The notes under the pieces: generated by a model
Databases searched by the model: none
What the model was told of the DNA's origin: nothing
What the model saw: only the letters and a program-made list of their open reading frames with translations
Position numbers and translations under genes: made by a program
From: Flavobacterium denitrificans DSM 15936
Lineage (GTDB): Bacteria > Bacteroidota > Bacteroidia > Flavobacteriales > Flavobacteriaceae
Direction of reading: 5' to 3'
DNA: 64,000 bases
Assembly (NCBI RefSeq): GCF_000425445.1
Contig: NZ_AUDL01000013.1
Location: 62,001 to 126,000, forward strand
Part shown: positions 8,424 through 17,524 of the stretch, piece after piece
How positions within the stretch are numbered: position 1 is the first letter of the stretch
Layout: each line of letters opens with the position of its first letter

Positions 8424-10928
8424 ATGATAAAAAGAATAATTTTACTCAGCCTATTTTTTGTATTCGCCTTTGTGAATCTTGGAACTGCACAAACAAAAGT
8501 GAGTGGAATTGTTTTGGATAAATCAAATCAGCCAGTACCTTTTGCAAATGTTGTTTTCAAAGGTTCTAATACCGGAATTGTTTCTAATGAAGATGGACGT
8601 TTTTATCTTGAATCTCCCAATACTTATACGGCATTATTAGTTACTTCAGCTGGATTTTCAGATAAGGAAGTTCCTTTGGAAAAAGCGGTCAATTACAATT
8701 TTAAAATTATTTTGTTCGAAGAACAAGTGTTGAACGAAGTTGTAATTTACACTGGAAAAACTTCTAAAAAGAATAATCCTGCATTGGATATTTTGAGGAA
8801 AATTTGGGAACGAAAGCGTAAAAACGGACTTTACCAATTCAATCAATATCAAATGCAAAAGTACGAGAAAGTCGAGTTTGACATGAACACGATTGATAGT
8901 GCTTTGATGAAAAATAAACTTTTCAAAGGAATGGAGTTTATTTTTGATCATGTTGATACTTCTGATGTTACGGGCAAAACCTACCTGCCAATTTTTATCA
9001 ACGAATCAGTTTATGATGTTTATGGTGATAATAAGATAAAGAAAGTTAAAGAAAATCTGACAGGAAATAAAATGTCTGGTTTCAACGGAAATCAGCAGAT
9101 TTTATCTTTCGTAAAAGACCTTTATTCGGATTATAATATTTACGACAATCACCTTAAATTTTTTGACAAAAGTTTTACAAGTCCGCTTTCAAAAACCGGA
9201 ATTGATGTCTACAACTATGTTTTGAAAGACAGTGCTTTTGTCGATAAAAAATGGTGTTATAATATTGTTTTTTATCCGAGGCGAAAAAACGAATTGACTT
9301 TTAAAGGAGATTTTTGGGTAAACGATACCACTTTTGCCATCAAGAAAATTAATATGGGCGTAACGAAAAGTGCCAATATTAACTGGGTAAAAGATATTTA
9401 TATCGAACAGGAATTTGAAGTAGAAAACGATTCTGTTTTCCTTCTGACGCGTGATTATATGATGTCTGATTTTGCTTTGAATAAAAAAGAAAAATCAAAA
9501 GGAGTTTACGGAAAGCGAACAACTTTATATCGAAATCATAAATTCAACATCCAAAAACCGGAGAAGTTTTATAAAGAAGAAGTCAATTTTATAGACAATG
9601 CCGTTTACGCCCGCCCGCCCGAATTTTGGGAAGAAAATCGTTTTGAGAAATTAAATAAAGACGAAGCCGGAATTTATAAAATGCTCGATACGCTTCAAAC
9701 AGTCAAGCGTTTTAAGCAATTGTATAGTCTTGTCTCTATTTTAGGAAGTGGATACGTCGAGTTTAAAAACTTCGATTATGGTCCTATTTTCTCCACTTTT
9801 GGTTATAATGAGGTCGAAGGTTTGAGGGTAAGAGTTGGTGGTCGAACTTATTTTGGGCCAAATGATCCATGGCGTGTTCAGGCTTACACTGCGTATGGTT
9901 TTAACGATAACAAATTCAAGTATGGAGTTTCAGGAAAATGGATGGTTGACAAGAAAAACCGAATCATTATTTCTGGAGGAAACAGGCGCGATATTGAACA
10001 AATTGGAGCAAGTTTAACTACGACAAATGATATTTTAGGTAGAAGTTTTGCGTCTTCTGCGTTGTTTACAACGAGCAGTAATGGAAAATTGACGAATATT
10101 AATTTGAGCAATGTTTCGTTTGAAATTGAAGCCAAGAAGAATTTTATAATTCAGACAGGTTTTTCATATCGAACTTTGGAATCGGCTTCACCTACTTTTA
10201 GTTTGGATTATTATTCTACTTTGCCAAGCCCTTCAAATCCTAATGGCGTTATAGAAAGCAAAGTGAGACAATCTGAAGCCAATATTCAGTTTGAATATAT
10301 GCCAAATCGTAAAACTATTGGTTACGGAGTTGAAAGAGATTTAGTTGATAGCCCATTTAGCCATTTCTTTGTAAATTTCAGTTACGGTTTAAAAGGAGTT
10401 TTTAATAGTGATTTTGCCTACGAAAAAATTCAGATCTACTACAAACAACCAATTATTATTGGGCCGTTAGGAAGAACGGATATTATTGTTGAAACCGGAA
10501 AAACGTTTGGCACAATTCCGTTAGGCTTGATGAGCGTTGTTCCTGGAAACCAAACATACTGGACTATTGAAAATACTTTTAGTAATTTAAATTTCTACGA
10601 ATTTGTTACCGATCAATATACAACCTTGCAATGGCAACATAATTTTCAAGGAAGATTATTTGCAAGAGTTCCTTTTATGAGAAAACTAAACTGGAGAGAA
10701 TTTGTCGGAATTAAAGCGGTTCACGGGACTATTTCGGATGCCAATAGAGCAATTAATGCTTCTGGTCAGCCATATAATGCGCCGGAAAATGTTTATTGGG
10801 AGTATAATGCCGGAATCGGAAATATTTTTAAAGTGTTCCGAATTGATTTCTCTTGGAGAGGGAATTATTTGAATATGCCTGATGCTAATAAATTTGCTGT
10901 AAAAGGCTCATTCGGGTTCTACTTCTAA
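8424..10928 (+). CDS. DUF5686 / carboxypeptidase-like regulatory domain outer-membrane protein
   Basis: 834 residues. A signal peptide (about 1-22, ending LGTAQ) is followed by a CarboxypepD_reg-like beta-sandwich (KVSGIVLDKSNQPVPFANVV, about 25-105), then a long DUF5686-type region that ends in beta-strand-rich repeats closing with the aromatic end VKGSFGFYF typical of outer-membrane barrels. Such proteins are common in Bacteroidota and their function is unknown. The plug domain of TonB receptors is not evident. Starts 65 bp downstream of pdhB beyond a terminator, so probably has its own promoter. Confidence 0.8.
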   Translation: MIKRIILLSLFFVFAFVNLGTAQTKVSGIVLDKSNQPVPFANVVFKGSNTGIVSNEDGRFYLESPNTYTALLVTSAGFSDKEVPLEKAVNYNFKIILFEEQVLNEVVIYTGKTSKKNNPALDILRKIWERKRKNGLYQFNQYQMQKYEKVEFDMNTIDSALMKNKLFKGMEFIFDHVDTSDVTGKTYLPIFINESVYDVYGDNKIKKVKENLTGNKMSGFNGNQQILSFVKDLYSDYNIYDNHLKFFDKSFTSPLSKTGIDVYNYVLKDSAFVDKKWCYNIVFYPRRKNELTFKGDFWVNDTTFAIKKINMGVTKSANINWVKDIYIEQEFEVENDSVFLLTRDYMMSDFALNKKEKSKGVYGKRTTLYRNHKFNIQKPEKFYKEEVNFIDNAVYARPPEFWEENRFEKLNKDEAGIYKMLDTLQTVKRFKQLYSLVSILGSGYVEFKNFDYGPIFSTFGYNEVEGLRVRVGGRTYFGPNDPWRVQAYTAYGFNDNKFKYGVSGKWMVDKKNRIIISGGNRRDIEQIGASLTTTNDILGRSFASSALFTTSSNGKLTNINLSNVSFEIEAKKNFIIQTGFSYRTLESASPTFSLDYYSTLPSPSNPNGVIESKVRQSEANIQFEYMPNRKTIGYGVERDLVDSPFSHFFVNFSYGLKGVFNSDFAYEKIQIYYKQPIIIGPLGRTDIIVETGKTFGTIPLGLMSVVPGNQTYWTIENTFSNLNFYEFVTDQYTTLQWQHNFQGRLFARVPFMRKLNWREFVGIKAVHGTISDANRAINASGQPYNAPENVYWEYNAGIGNIFKVFRIDFSWRGNYLNMPDANKFAVKGSFGFYF

Positions 10929-10969
10929 AAATGTTTTGTTAGATTTAATAAAAGCGAAAGCTGTTTAAT

Positions 10970-11035
10970 AATCTCGCAAAGACGCCAAGTCGCTAAGTTT
11001 TTAATTTCTTTGCGTCTCTGCGCCTTTGCGAGATT
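10970..11035. repeat. Imperfect inverted repeat AATCTCGCAAAG ... CTTTGCGAGATT
   Basis: The arms 10970-10981 and 11024-11035 are perfectly complementary and flank GACGCC / GCGTCTCTGCGC segments. This is a form of the CGCAAAGACGC-type dispersed repeat common in Bacteroidota gaps. It may also serve as a terminator for the preceding gene. Confidence 0.6.
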
Positions 11036-11076
11036 CTTTTTTTATCTAATTTTGGAATAGACTTAAAAGCAAAGCC

Positions 11077-11676
11077 ATGCAAGAAGCGATTGATTTTCTA
11101 ACCAATAAAAATCCGATTTTTCAGGAAATAATCGAAAAATACGGAGTGCCTCCAATCCCAAAACGTCCTCAGGGTTTTGAGACTTTGGTATTGTTAATAC
11201 TCGAACAACAGGTTTCTATAGATTCAGCGAAAGCCACATTTTTAAAAATCAAAGCTTATAAAACTTGTAATCCAGAAAACATGGCTGTTTTATCTGACGA
11301 AGAATTTAGAAATCTTGGTGTAAGTCGTCAAAAAACAAAATATATTAAAATTTTAGCGGAAGCGGTATTAAACAAGGAATTAGATATTGAGAGCTTGCCT
11401 TCAAAATCGGCAAGGCAAGTCAGAGAAGAACTTATTAAGCTAAAAGGAATAGGAAACTGGACGATTGATATTTATTTGATGTTTTGTCTTCAGGAACCAG
11501 ATTTGATTCCGCTTGGCGATATTGCAGTAATCAATACCATCAAAGAATTATTAAATATTCACGATAAACAAGAAATGGAAATTCATGCGGAACAATGGAG
11601 TCCGTATCGATCTTATGCTACTTATTTGCTTTGGCATTATTACTTAAAAAAGAGAAATAGAACAATTACCTATTAA
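11077..11676 (+). CDS. AlkA-like DNA-3-methyladenine glycosylase (HhH-GPD)
   Basis: 199 residues. A helix-hairpin-helix motif (LIKLKGIGNWTID, 119-131) is followed by the GPD region with the catalytic Asp148 (IPLGDIAV). The ILEQQVS segment at 41-47 is typical. It removes alkylated bases from DNA. It lacks the extra N-terminal domain of E. coli AlkA, as in the short family 2 glycosylases. Lies between a repeat and the ppa promoter, probably monocistronic. Confidence 0.85.
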   Translation: MQEAIDFLTNKNPIFQEIIEKYGVPPIPKRPQGFETLVLLILEQQVSIDSAKATFLKIKAYKTCNPENMAVLSDEEFRNLGVSRQKTKYIKILAEAVLNKELDIESLPSKSARQVREELIKLKGIGNWTIDIYLMFCLQEPDLIPLGDIAVINTIKELLNIHDKQEMEIHAEQWSPYRSYATYLLWHYYLKKRNRTITY

Positions 11677-11723
11677 ATGCTTGTTTTTTAATAGATAATG
11701 CAGATAATTTAACCTGTTTTTTT

Positions 11724-11754
11724 ATTGTAAAAATAGAATGTTTGGTTACTTTTG
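11724..11754 (+). promoter_or_regulatory. Promoter of ppa
   Basis: -7 element TACTTTTG at 11747-11754 matches TAnnTTTG, with a TTG near 11725 at a plausible -33 distance, 35 bp upstream of the ppa start. Confidence 0.5.
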
Positions 11755-11788
11755 CAACCGAAATTATAAGATATAATAAAAAACGAAA

Positions 11789-12319
11789 ATGACCGCAGAC
11801 AAACTAACAACTTTCGATGTGTTAATCGAAATACCAAGAGGAAGCAGAAATAAATATGAGTACGATTTTGAAATCAAAAGAATGCGTTTCGACAGAATGT
11901 TATTCTCTTCAATGATGTACCCGGCTGATTATGGATTTATTCCTGAAACTTTAGCTTTAGACGGTGATCCTCTTGATGTATTGGTTTTGGTAAACGAACC
12001 AACTTTCCCAGGATGTGTAATGGAAGTTAAGCCAATTGGTGTTTTCCACATGGCAGATGATAAAGGACCAGACGAAAAAATTATTTGTGTACCAGTTTCA
12101 GACCCAATCTGGAATTCATTAACAGATTTATCAGATATCAACCCTCACTTAGTAAAAGAAATCGAACACTTTTTCCAAGTTTACAAAGATCTTGAAAACA
12201 AAAAAGTTGATGTTGAAGGATGGGGAGACGTAAACGAAGCTTACGCAATTATTGCTGAATGCACGAAACGTTTCGATGATATTGAAAACAAACCAGCAGG
12301 ATTATTTAGTATTAAATAA
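11789..12319 (+). CDS. ppa: Inorganic pyrophosphatase (soluble, family I)
   Basis: 176 residues. It hydrolyses pyrophosphate to phosphate, pulling biosynthetic reactions forward. Metal-binding residues are in the signature DGDPLDVLVL (Asp58, Asp60, Asp63); YPADYGFIPETL is at 44-55. It is directly followed by a terminator and then by hppA, so soluble and membrane pyrophosphatases lie side by side. Confidence 0.96.
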   Translation: MTADKLTTFDVLIEIPRGSRNKYEYDFEIKRMRFDRMLFSSMMYPADYGFIPETLALDGDPLDVLVLVNEPTFPGCVMEVKPIGVFHMADDKGPDEKIICVPVSDPIWNSLTDLSDINPHLVKEIEHFFQVYKDLENKKVDVEGWGDVNEAYAIIAECTKRFDDIENKPAGLFSIK

Positions 12320-12340
12320 TTTTAGCATTCATATTTTATA

Positions 12341-12376
12341 AAAAAAGCAATACTCCGTTAGGAGTATTGCTTTTTT
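12341..12376 (+). terminator. Intrinsic terminator after ppa
   Basis: Perfect stem AAAAAAGCAATACTCC / GGAGTATTGCTTTTTT with a GTTA loop. Confidence 0.92.
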
Positions 12377-12431
12377 GTTTAAATTCGTTTTAGTTAGAAT
12401 ATTGACTATTAACCAAAACCAATAAAATATT

Positions 12432-14975
12432 ATGAATGCATTTATGATTTACCTGCCAATTATTATGGCAGTTTTAGGATTACTTTTCATGGGAATAAAA
12501 AGGACTTGGGTTTTAAAACAAGACGCTGGAGACGGTAAGATGAAAGAGATTTCAGATTACATCTATGAAGGAGCCTTAGCCTTTCTAAAAGCCGAATACA
12601 AATTGTTAACCATCTTCGTAATTATTGCCAGTTTAGCTTTGGCAGGAATCACTTTTATTCCGGGAGTAAAAACCCATTTATTAATCGTAGTAGCATTTAT
12701 TTTTGGAGCTTTATTTTCGGCTTATGCTGGAAATATAGGAATGAAAATCGCAACTAAAACAAACGTTAGAACTACTCAGGCCGCACGCACAAGTCTGCCT
12801 CAAGCTTTAAAAGTTTCTTTTGGCGGAGGAACAGTAATGGGGCTTGGCGTTGCAGGTTTAGCCGTTTTAGGATTAACTGCTTTCTTTATTATTTTCTTTA
12901 ATTTATTTTCAGGCGGTGTTTGGAAAGATACAGATACAATGACTGTTGTTCTGGAAACTCTAGCAGGGTTTTCATTAGGAGCAGAATCAATTGCGCTTTT
13001 CGCGAGAGTGGGAGGGGGAATTTACACCAAAGCAGCCGATGTTGGAGCTGACTTAGTTGGTAAAGTTGAAGCAGGAATTCCAGAAGATGATCCACGAAAT
13101 CCAGCAACAATTGCGGATAACGTTGGAGATAACGTGGGTGACGTTGCAGGTATGGGTGCCGATTTATTTGGGTCTTATGTAGCAACTGTTTTAGCAGCGA
13201 TGGTTCTTGGAAACTATGTTATAAAAGATATGGGCGGAAGTATTAATGACGCTTTCGGCGGTATCGGCCCAATTTTGCTTCCAATGGCAATTGCTGGTTT
13301 CGGAATCTTATTTTCGATTATTGGAACAATGTTGGTGAAAATTTCAGATGATAACGCTAGAGAAGCTCAAGTGCAAAAAGCTTTAAATATTGGAAACTGG
13401 GTTTCTATAGGATTAACAGCTATTGCTTGTTTCTTTTTGGTGCAACATATGTTGCCAGAAGTAATGACAATGGAATTTTTTGGAGAAGGATCCCAGCAAA
13501 TTTCTTCAATGCGTGTTTTTTACGCTACATTAGTTGGATTAGTTGTTGGTGGAGCAATTTCATCGGTAACCGAATATTATACAGGATTAGGAACAAAACC
13601 AGTTTTGGCAATTGTACAAAAATCATCAACAGGAGCGGGAACAAACGTGATTGCAGGTTTAGCGACTGGAATGATTTCGACTTTTCCAACGGTATTATTG
13701 TTTGCTGTAGCAATCTGGATTTCATATGCTTTGGCAGGATTTTATGGAGTGGCGCTGGCGGCTTCAGCAATGATGGCAACAACGGCAATGCAATTAGCAA
13801 TTGATGCTTTCGGACCAATTTCTGATAATGCGGGAGGAATTGCAGAAATGAGCGAATTGCCAAAAGAGGTTCGTACCAGAACCGATATTTTGGATTCAGT
13901 AGGAAATACAACGGCAGCAACCGGAAAAGGTTTTGCAATTGCATCTGCGGCTTTGACTTCATTAGCATTATTTGCCGCTTATGTGACTTTTACAGGAATT
14001 GACGGAATCAATATTTTTAAAGCACCAGTTTTAGCAATGTTGTTTGTCGGCGGAATGATTCCGGTAGTTTTCTCCGCTTTAGCAATGAATTCAGTTGGAA
14101 AAGCTGCGATGGATATGGTTTATGAAGTGCGTCGTCAGTTCAAAGAGATTCCGGGAATTATGGAGGGAACTGGAAAACCAGAATATGGAAAATGTGTTGA
14201 AATTTCGACAAAAGCCGCTTTACGTGAAATGATGCTTCCAGGAATTTTGACAATTGGTTTTCCTATCGCAATTGTATTAATAGGAAAATTAGTTTATGCA
14301 GATAACAATCAGTTGATCGCTGAAATGTTAGGCGGATATATGGCTGGAGTTACGGTTTCTGGCGTACTTTGGGCAGTTTTTCAAAACAATGCGGGAGGTG
14401 CTTGGGACAACGCTAAAAAATCATTTGAAGCTGGAGTTATGATCAATGGCGAAATGACTTATAAAGGTTCTGATGCACACAAAGCTGCAGTAACTGGAGA
14501 TACAGTTGGGGATCCGTTTAAAGATACTTCTGGACCTTCAATGAACATTTTAATTAAATTAACTTGCTTGATCGGATTGGTTATTGCGCCAATTTTAGGT
14601 GAAGGACATTCAGCTGCAGGAATGGCTGAAAAAGGTTCTTGTTGCGTTAAAATGGAAATGCATGCCGGAGCTTCTAAATGTGGCGATATGTCGGGAATGA
14701 CTAAAGAAGAATGTATTAAAATGTGTAAAGAAAAAGGCTGTACCGAAGAAGAAACAGTTAAATGTTTAGCACACTTTGATAAAACTGGAAAATATCAAAA
14801 AACAGATTGTTTTGACACAAGTAAATATGAGAAAAAGTCTCTTAAAGTAGAACTGAGAAAAGAAAATGGCAAAACCATTGGGACAGTTACAAAAACAGAA
14901 AACGGCAAAACCACAACTGAAGTTTATGAAGGGACTGAAGACGAGGTTAAAGCTAAAATTGACGCTGTAAAATAG
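12432..14975 (+). CDS. hppA: K+-dependent membrane-bound pyrophosphatase with Cys-rich C-terminal extension
   Basis: 847 residues. The membrane core (about 1-725, some 16 helices) carries the substrate motif near residues 203-240 (DVGADLVGKVEAGIPEDDP, then NVGDNVGDVAGMGADLFG). It couples pyrophosphate hydrolysis to H+ and/or Na+ export. The segment GNTTAATGKGF near 495 has Ala and Gly at the positions that distinguish K+-dependent enzymes from the K+-independent ones (Lys and Thr there), so K+ dependence is inferred. The last ~120 residues are unusual: after GEGHSAAG comes a hydrophilic tail with eight cysteines, several Met and His, then a charged end. Whether it pumps H+ or Na+ cannot be settled here. 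Confidence 0.95.
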   Translation: MNAFMIYLPIIMAVLGLLFMGIKRTWVLKQDAGDGKMKEISDYIYEGALAFLKAEYKLLTIFVIIASLALAGITFIPGVKTHLLIVVAFIFGALFSAYAGNIGMKIATKTNVRTTQAARTSLPQALKVSFGGGTVMGLGVAGLAVLGLTAFFIIFFNLFSGGVWKDTDTMTVVLETLAGFSLGAESIALFARVGGGIYTKAADVGADLVGKVEAGIPEDDPRNPATIADNVGDNVGDVAGMGADLFGSYVATVLAAMVLGNYVIKDMGGSINDAFGGIGPILLPMAIAGFGILFSIIGTMLVKISDDNAREAQVQKALNIGNWVSIGLTAIACFFLVQHMLPEVMTMEFFGEGSQQISSMRVFYATLVGLVVGGAISSVTEYYTGLGTKPVLAIVQKSSTGAGTNVIAGLATGMISTFPTVLLFAVAIWISYALAGFYGVALAASAMMATTAMQLAIDAFGPISDNAGGIAEMSELPKEVRTRTDILDSVGNTTAATGKGFAIASAALTSLALFAAYVTFTGIDGINIFKAPVLAMLFVGGMIPVVFSALAMNSVGKAAMDMVYEVRRQFKEIPGIMEGTGKPEYGKCVEISTKAALREMMLPGILTIGFPIAIVLIGKLVYADNNQLIAEMLGGYMAGVTVSGVLWAVFQNNAGGAWDNAKKSFEAGVMINGEMTYKGSDAHKAAVTGDTVGDPFKDTSGPSMNILIKLTCLIGLVIAPILGEGHSAAGMAEKGSCCVKMEMHAGASKCGDMSGMTKEECIKMCKEKGCTEEETVKCLAHFDKTGKYQKTDCFDTSKYEKKSLKVELRKENGKTIGTVTKTENGKTTTEVYEGTEDEVKAKIDAVK

Positions 14976-14986
14976 AATAACTCGAT

Positions 14987-15019
14987 AGCTTTGTCAAAGT
15001 TTTAAACTTTGACAAAGCT
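14987..15019. repeat. Inverted repeat AGCTTTGTCAAAGTTT ... AAACTTTGACAAAGCT
   Basis: Near-perfect dyad immediately downstream of hppA with almost no loop. It is followed by a more usual terminator, so this looks like a dispersed palindromic repeat rather than the main termination signal. Confidence 0.6.
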
Positions 15020-15030
15020 TCTTAAAACAG

Positions 15031-15064
15031 AAAATGCCTCTAGATAATTTTAGAGGCATTTTTT
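15031..15064. terminator. Terminator shared by hppA and higA
   Basis: Stem AAATGCCTCTA / TAGAGGCATTT followed by T residues on the plus strand. Its sequence is nearly the same as the terminator at 15812-15849 on the other side of the higBA pair. Confidence 0.85.
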
Positions 15065-15431
15065 ATTGATTTAAAGCATATTCTTTAATCAAAGTTGAAG
15101 CTGGAATATGAAGGGTTTCGGTTAAAATTCTTATTTGTTTTATCGTTAAAGCTCTTTTGCGATTAAACAATTCAGAGACTCTTGAGCGACTTTTTAGAAT
15201 AATTCCTAAATCGGCATCGCTTAATCCATTTTGTTCCATCATGAATTTGATTGCTTCAATGGGATCAGGCTCAGGAATTGGATAATGTATTTGTTCGTAC
15301 TTTTCTATAAGTGTTACCAGAATATCTAGCTCATCTCCTTCGGGAGTATCAGGTTTGGCATCAAAAATAAGATTAACTCTTTCCAATGCAAAACTATAGT
15401 CGTGCTCTGTTTTTATTGGCTTTATATTCAT
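15063..15431 (-). CDS. higA: HigA-type antitoxin, helix-turn-helix
   Basis: 122 residues. The C-terminal half is an XRE-type helix-turn-helix (EAIKFMMEQNGLSDADLG, then SRSRVSELFNRKRALTIKQI), the N-terminal half being acidic. In HigA proteins the antitoxin binds the toxin and represses the operon. It starts 1 bp after the toxin gene, in the toxin-first order typical of HigBA. The two genes form a separate small operon between two terminators. Confidence 0.85.
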   Translation of the reverse strand: MNIKPIKTEHDYSFALERVNLIFDAKPDTPEGDELDILVTLIEKYEQIHYPIPEPDPIEAIKFMMEQNGLSDADLGIILKSRSRVSELFNRKRALTIKQIRILTETLHIPASTLIKEYALNQ

Positions 15432-15432
15432 A

Positions 15433-15729
15433 TTATAAATTTTTAATATCTTTTAAATTGTCATATTCATTATGTGTTCCGATAAAAAGAATATACACAA
15501 TTTGGGTATCGTAGTTAATTTTTACAATTAGACGATAATGATTTCCACAAATATTGAAGACTACTTTATTATTGCCGACAAAGTCTGCGGTTCCAAAAGA
15601 TGATTTTATAACATTAGAATTTAAAAAATCATTTTTGTCAAAAATTTGATACCAAGCTAATAATTGCTGTTTAGAATTTGGATATCGTTCCCAAAAATTT
15701 TGCAACGTTCTCTTTGCTATTATTCTCAT
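15433..15729 (-). CDS. higB: HigB-type mRNA interferase toxin
   Basis: 98 residues of the RelE/HigB fold: MRIIAKRTLQNFWERYPNSK at the start, FNICGNHYRLIVKINYD in the core and VYILFIGTHNEYD near the end, with basic residues and the conserved THxEYD stretch of this family. HigB cuts mRNA on the ribosome. Function is inferred from family and partner; no frameshift or truncation is seen. Confidence 0.85.
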   Translation of the reverse strand: MRIIAKRTLQNFWERYPNSKQQLLAWYQIFDKNDFLNSNVIKSSFGTADFVGNNKVVFNICGNHYRLIVKINYDTQIVYILFIGTHNEYDNLKDIKNL

Positions 15730-15811
15730 AATTAGTTACGCAAATATATTTATTTTTTCCCAATTTGGGAAATTATTTAAAATAAAGCAAATGTAGGAAA
15801 ATGAAATCAAA

Positions 15812-15849
15812 AAAAAATGCCTCCAAAATTATTTAGAGGCATTTTTTTA
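15812..15849 (-). terminator. Intrinsic terminator after deoxynucleoside kinase
   Basis: Stem AAAAATGCCTC / GAGGCATTTTT around a 12-nt loop, with T-runs on both strands. Its stem repeats that of the terminator at 15031-15064. Confidence 0.85.
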
Positions 15850-15868
15850 TTTTGTAAAAATTCGTGTT

Positions 15869-16483
15869 CTAAAACAACCCATTCAATTCAGCATCAATTC
15901 TATTAATGATGTTTCCTAAATCTTCTGGATTGTCAACAAAGTTAATGTTGTCAACATCAATAATTAATAGTTTTCCTTTTGAATAAGTTTGAATCCAAGC
16001 TTCGTATCTTTCGTTCAAACGGCTTAAATAATCAATCGAAATTGAGTTTTCGTACTCTCGTCCGCGTTTGTGAATTTGACCTACTAGATTAGGAATAGAA
16101 CTTCTCAAATAAATCAATAAATCTGGCGCTTTTACCAAAGATTCCATTAATTCGAACAAAGAAGTGTAGTTTTCAAAATCACGGCTCGTCATTAAGCCCA
16201 TAGCATATAAATTGGGAGCAAAAATATGTGCATCTTCATAAATCGTTCTGTCCTGAATGATTTTTTTGCCACTTTCACGAATTTGCTGCACCTGACGGAA
16301 ACGGCTGTTCAAGAAGTAAATTTGCAAATTGAACGACCAGCGCTCCATTTGGTGATAAAAATCGTCTAGATATGGATTGTCAACCACATCTTCGTAATGA
16401 GGCTCCCATTTAAAATGTTTGGCTAATAATTTAGTCAAGGTAGTTTTTCCTGCGCCTATATTTCCTGCTATTGCTATGTGCAT
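15869..16483 (-). CDS. Deoxynucleoside kinase (dGK/dAK type)
   Basis: 204 residues. It phosphorylates deoxynucleosides for salvage. P-loop GNIGAGKTT at 7-15, Glu31 in EDVVDNPY, the DRTIYEDA motif at 78-85 (DRS-like in relatives), and the lid KRGREYENS. The start codon overlaps the stop of the upstream gene by one base (TAATG), showing translational coupling. Which base it prefers cannot be read from the sequence. Confidence 0.9.
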   Translation of the reverse strand: MHIAIAGNIGAGKTTLTKLLAKHFKWEPHYEDVVDNPYLDDFYHQMERWSFNLQIYFLNSRFRQVQQIRESGKKIIQDRTIYEDAHIFAPNLYAMGLMTSRDFENYTSLFELMESLVKAPDLLIYLRSSIPNLVGQIHKRGREYENSISIDYLSRLNERYEAWIQTYSKGKLLIIDVDNINFVDNPEDLGNIINRIDAELNGLF

Positions 16484-17298
16484 TACGGTGTTACGATTTT
16501 ATAATTTACAATTTCTTTAGCTGTAAAAATAGATAAAATTTGGTCTTTGTAATAGAAATTGTCAAACGATTTTTGTAAAATTTCAATTTCAGAAATTACT
16601 TCGGTTTTCTCTTTGCTAATGTCTCTTAAATACAAGTGATTACCTTTGCTGAAAATGTATTTTTGTGCATCAATTATTTCCATTTTATCAAAATCTTGCA
16701 CATTTCCGAGGCTGGTGATTTTTCCAAAAAGATCACATGAAAACCAGTTGTTTTTTTTATCAATCCAATAAAAAGTATTGAAATCGGTGTGGTAATATTT
16801 AATAGGTTCTGTAAAGGGAATCGAAATTGTTTTATATTCATTTTTCAAATAATCAAACAATCCAATTTGTTGATTCAATGCATTATAAATCCATAATTGA
16901 TTTTGAGTTGACATTCCAATCGCGCTTACAACAATTGGTATAGTATTCAACGTAAAATTGATTTCAGTAATTTTGTTTAGCTGATTGTCCAGCAAAACAA
17001 CTGTATTGAAATCTTCATAATACAAAACCATTTTCAGCGGATTTTGCAAGTCGGTTCTTGTAATGCTTCCTAATGAGACATTTTTGTATTCAAAAACCTC
17101 TTTTCCTTTTATTTTACTGAAAACATTGTTGTTTATTTGATAAATAAAACCAAAAGAATCGTAGCCTAAAAATGTATCAGCATTAAGAACTGTTTGAGAA
17201 ATTGAAACCGGATTTATTTTTAAATTTTGTGCCAAAAGAATAGACGGAAAGCCGGCAATTAAAATAAAAAATAGAAATGTAAGTGCCTTTTTGGTCAT
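16483..17298 (-). CDS. Secreted/periplasmic protein of unknown function upstream of the nucleoside kinase
   Basis: 271 residues with a clear signal peptide (about 1-23, ending ILLAQ). The remainder is made of repeating beta-strand pairs with aromatic-Asp patterns (YDSFGFIYQINNN, KMVLYYEDFNTVVLLDNQL, YWIDKKNNWFSCDLFG), suggestive of a beta-propeller. No catalytic motif is visible. It is coupled to the kinase gene by a 1-bp overlap, an arrangement without obvious functional logic. Confidence 0.65.
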   Translation of the reverse strand: MTKKALTFLFFILIAGFPSILLAQNLKINPVSISQTVLNADTFLGYDSFGFIYQINNNVFSKIKGKEVFEYKNVSLGSITRTDLQNPLKMVLYYEDFNTVVLLDNQLNKITEINFTLNTIPIVVSAIGMSTQNQLWIYNALNQQIGLFDYLKNEYKTISIPFTEPIKYYHTDFNTFYWIDKKNNWFSCDLFGKITSLGNVQDFDKMEIIDAQKYIFSKGNHLYLRDISKEKTEVISEIEILQKSFDNFYYKDQILSIFTAKEIVNYKIVTP

Positions 17299-17524
17299 GA
17301 TTTTTTTGGTTTCTGTAGAGCCAAATTACAAAAAACTGTATTATTGAGGACTAAAAAAGTTCGTTTTTACTGATTTTACAATTTAAACCTTTTTAAAACG
17401 TAATAGTCTAAAAAATAGTACATTTTGTCTATACCTTATTAGAACTCATATATTATTTTTTTAGTATTTTAAAATAAATAATACATTTGAGTGTAAGTTT
17501 ATCGGATTTGCCGATTTAAATAAA

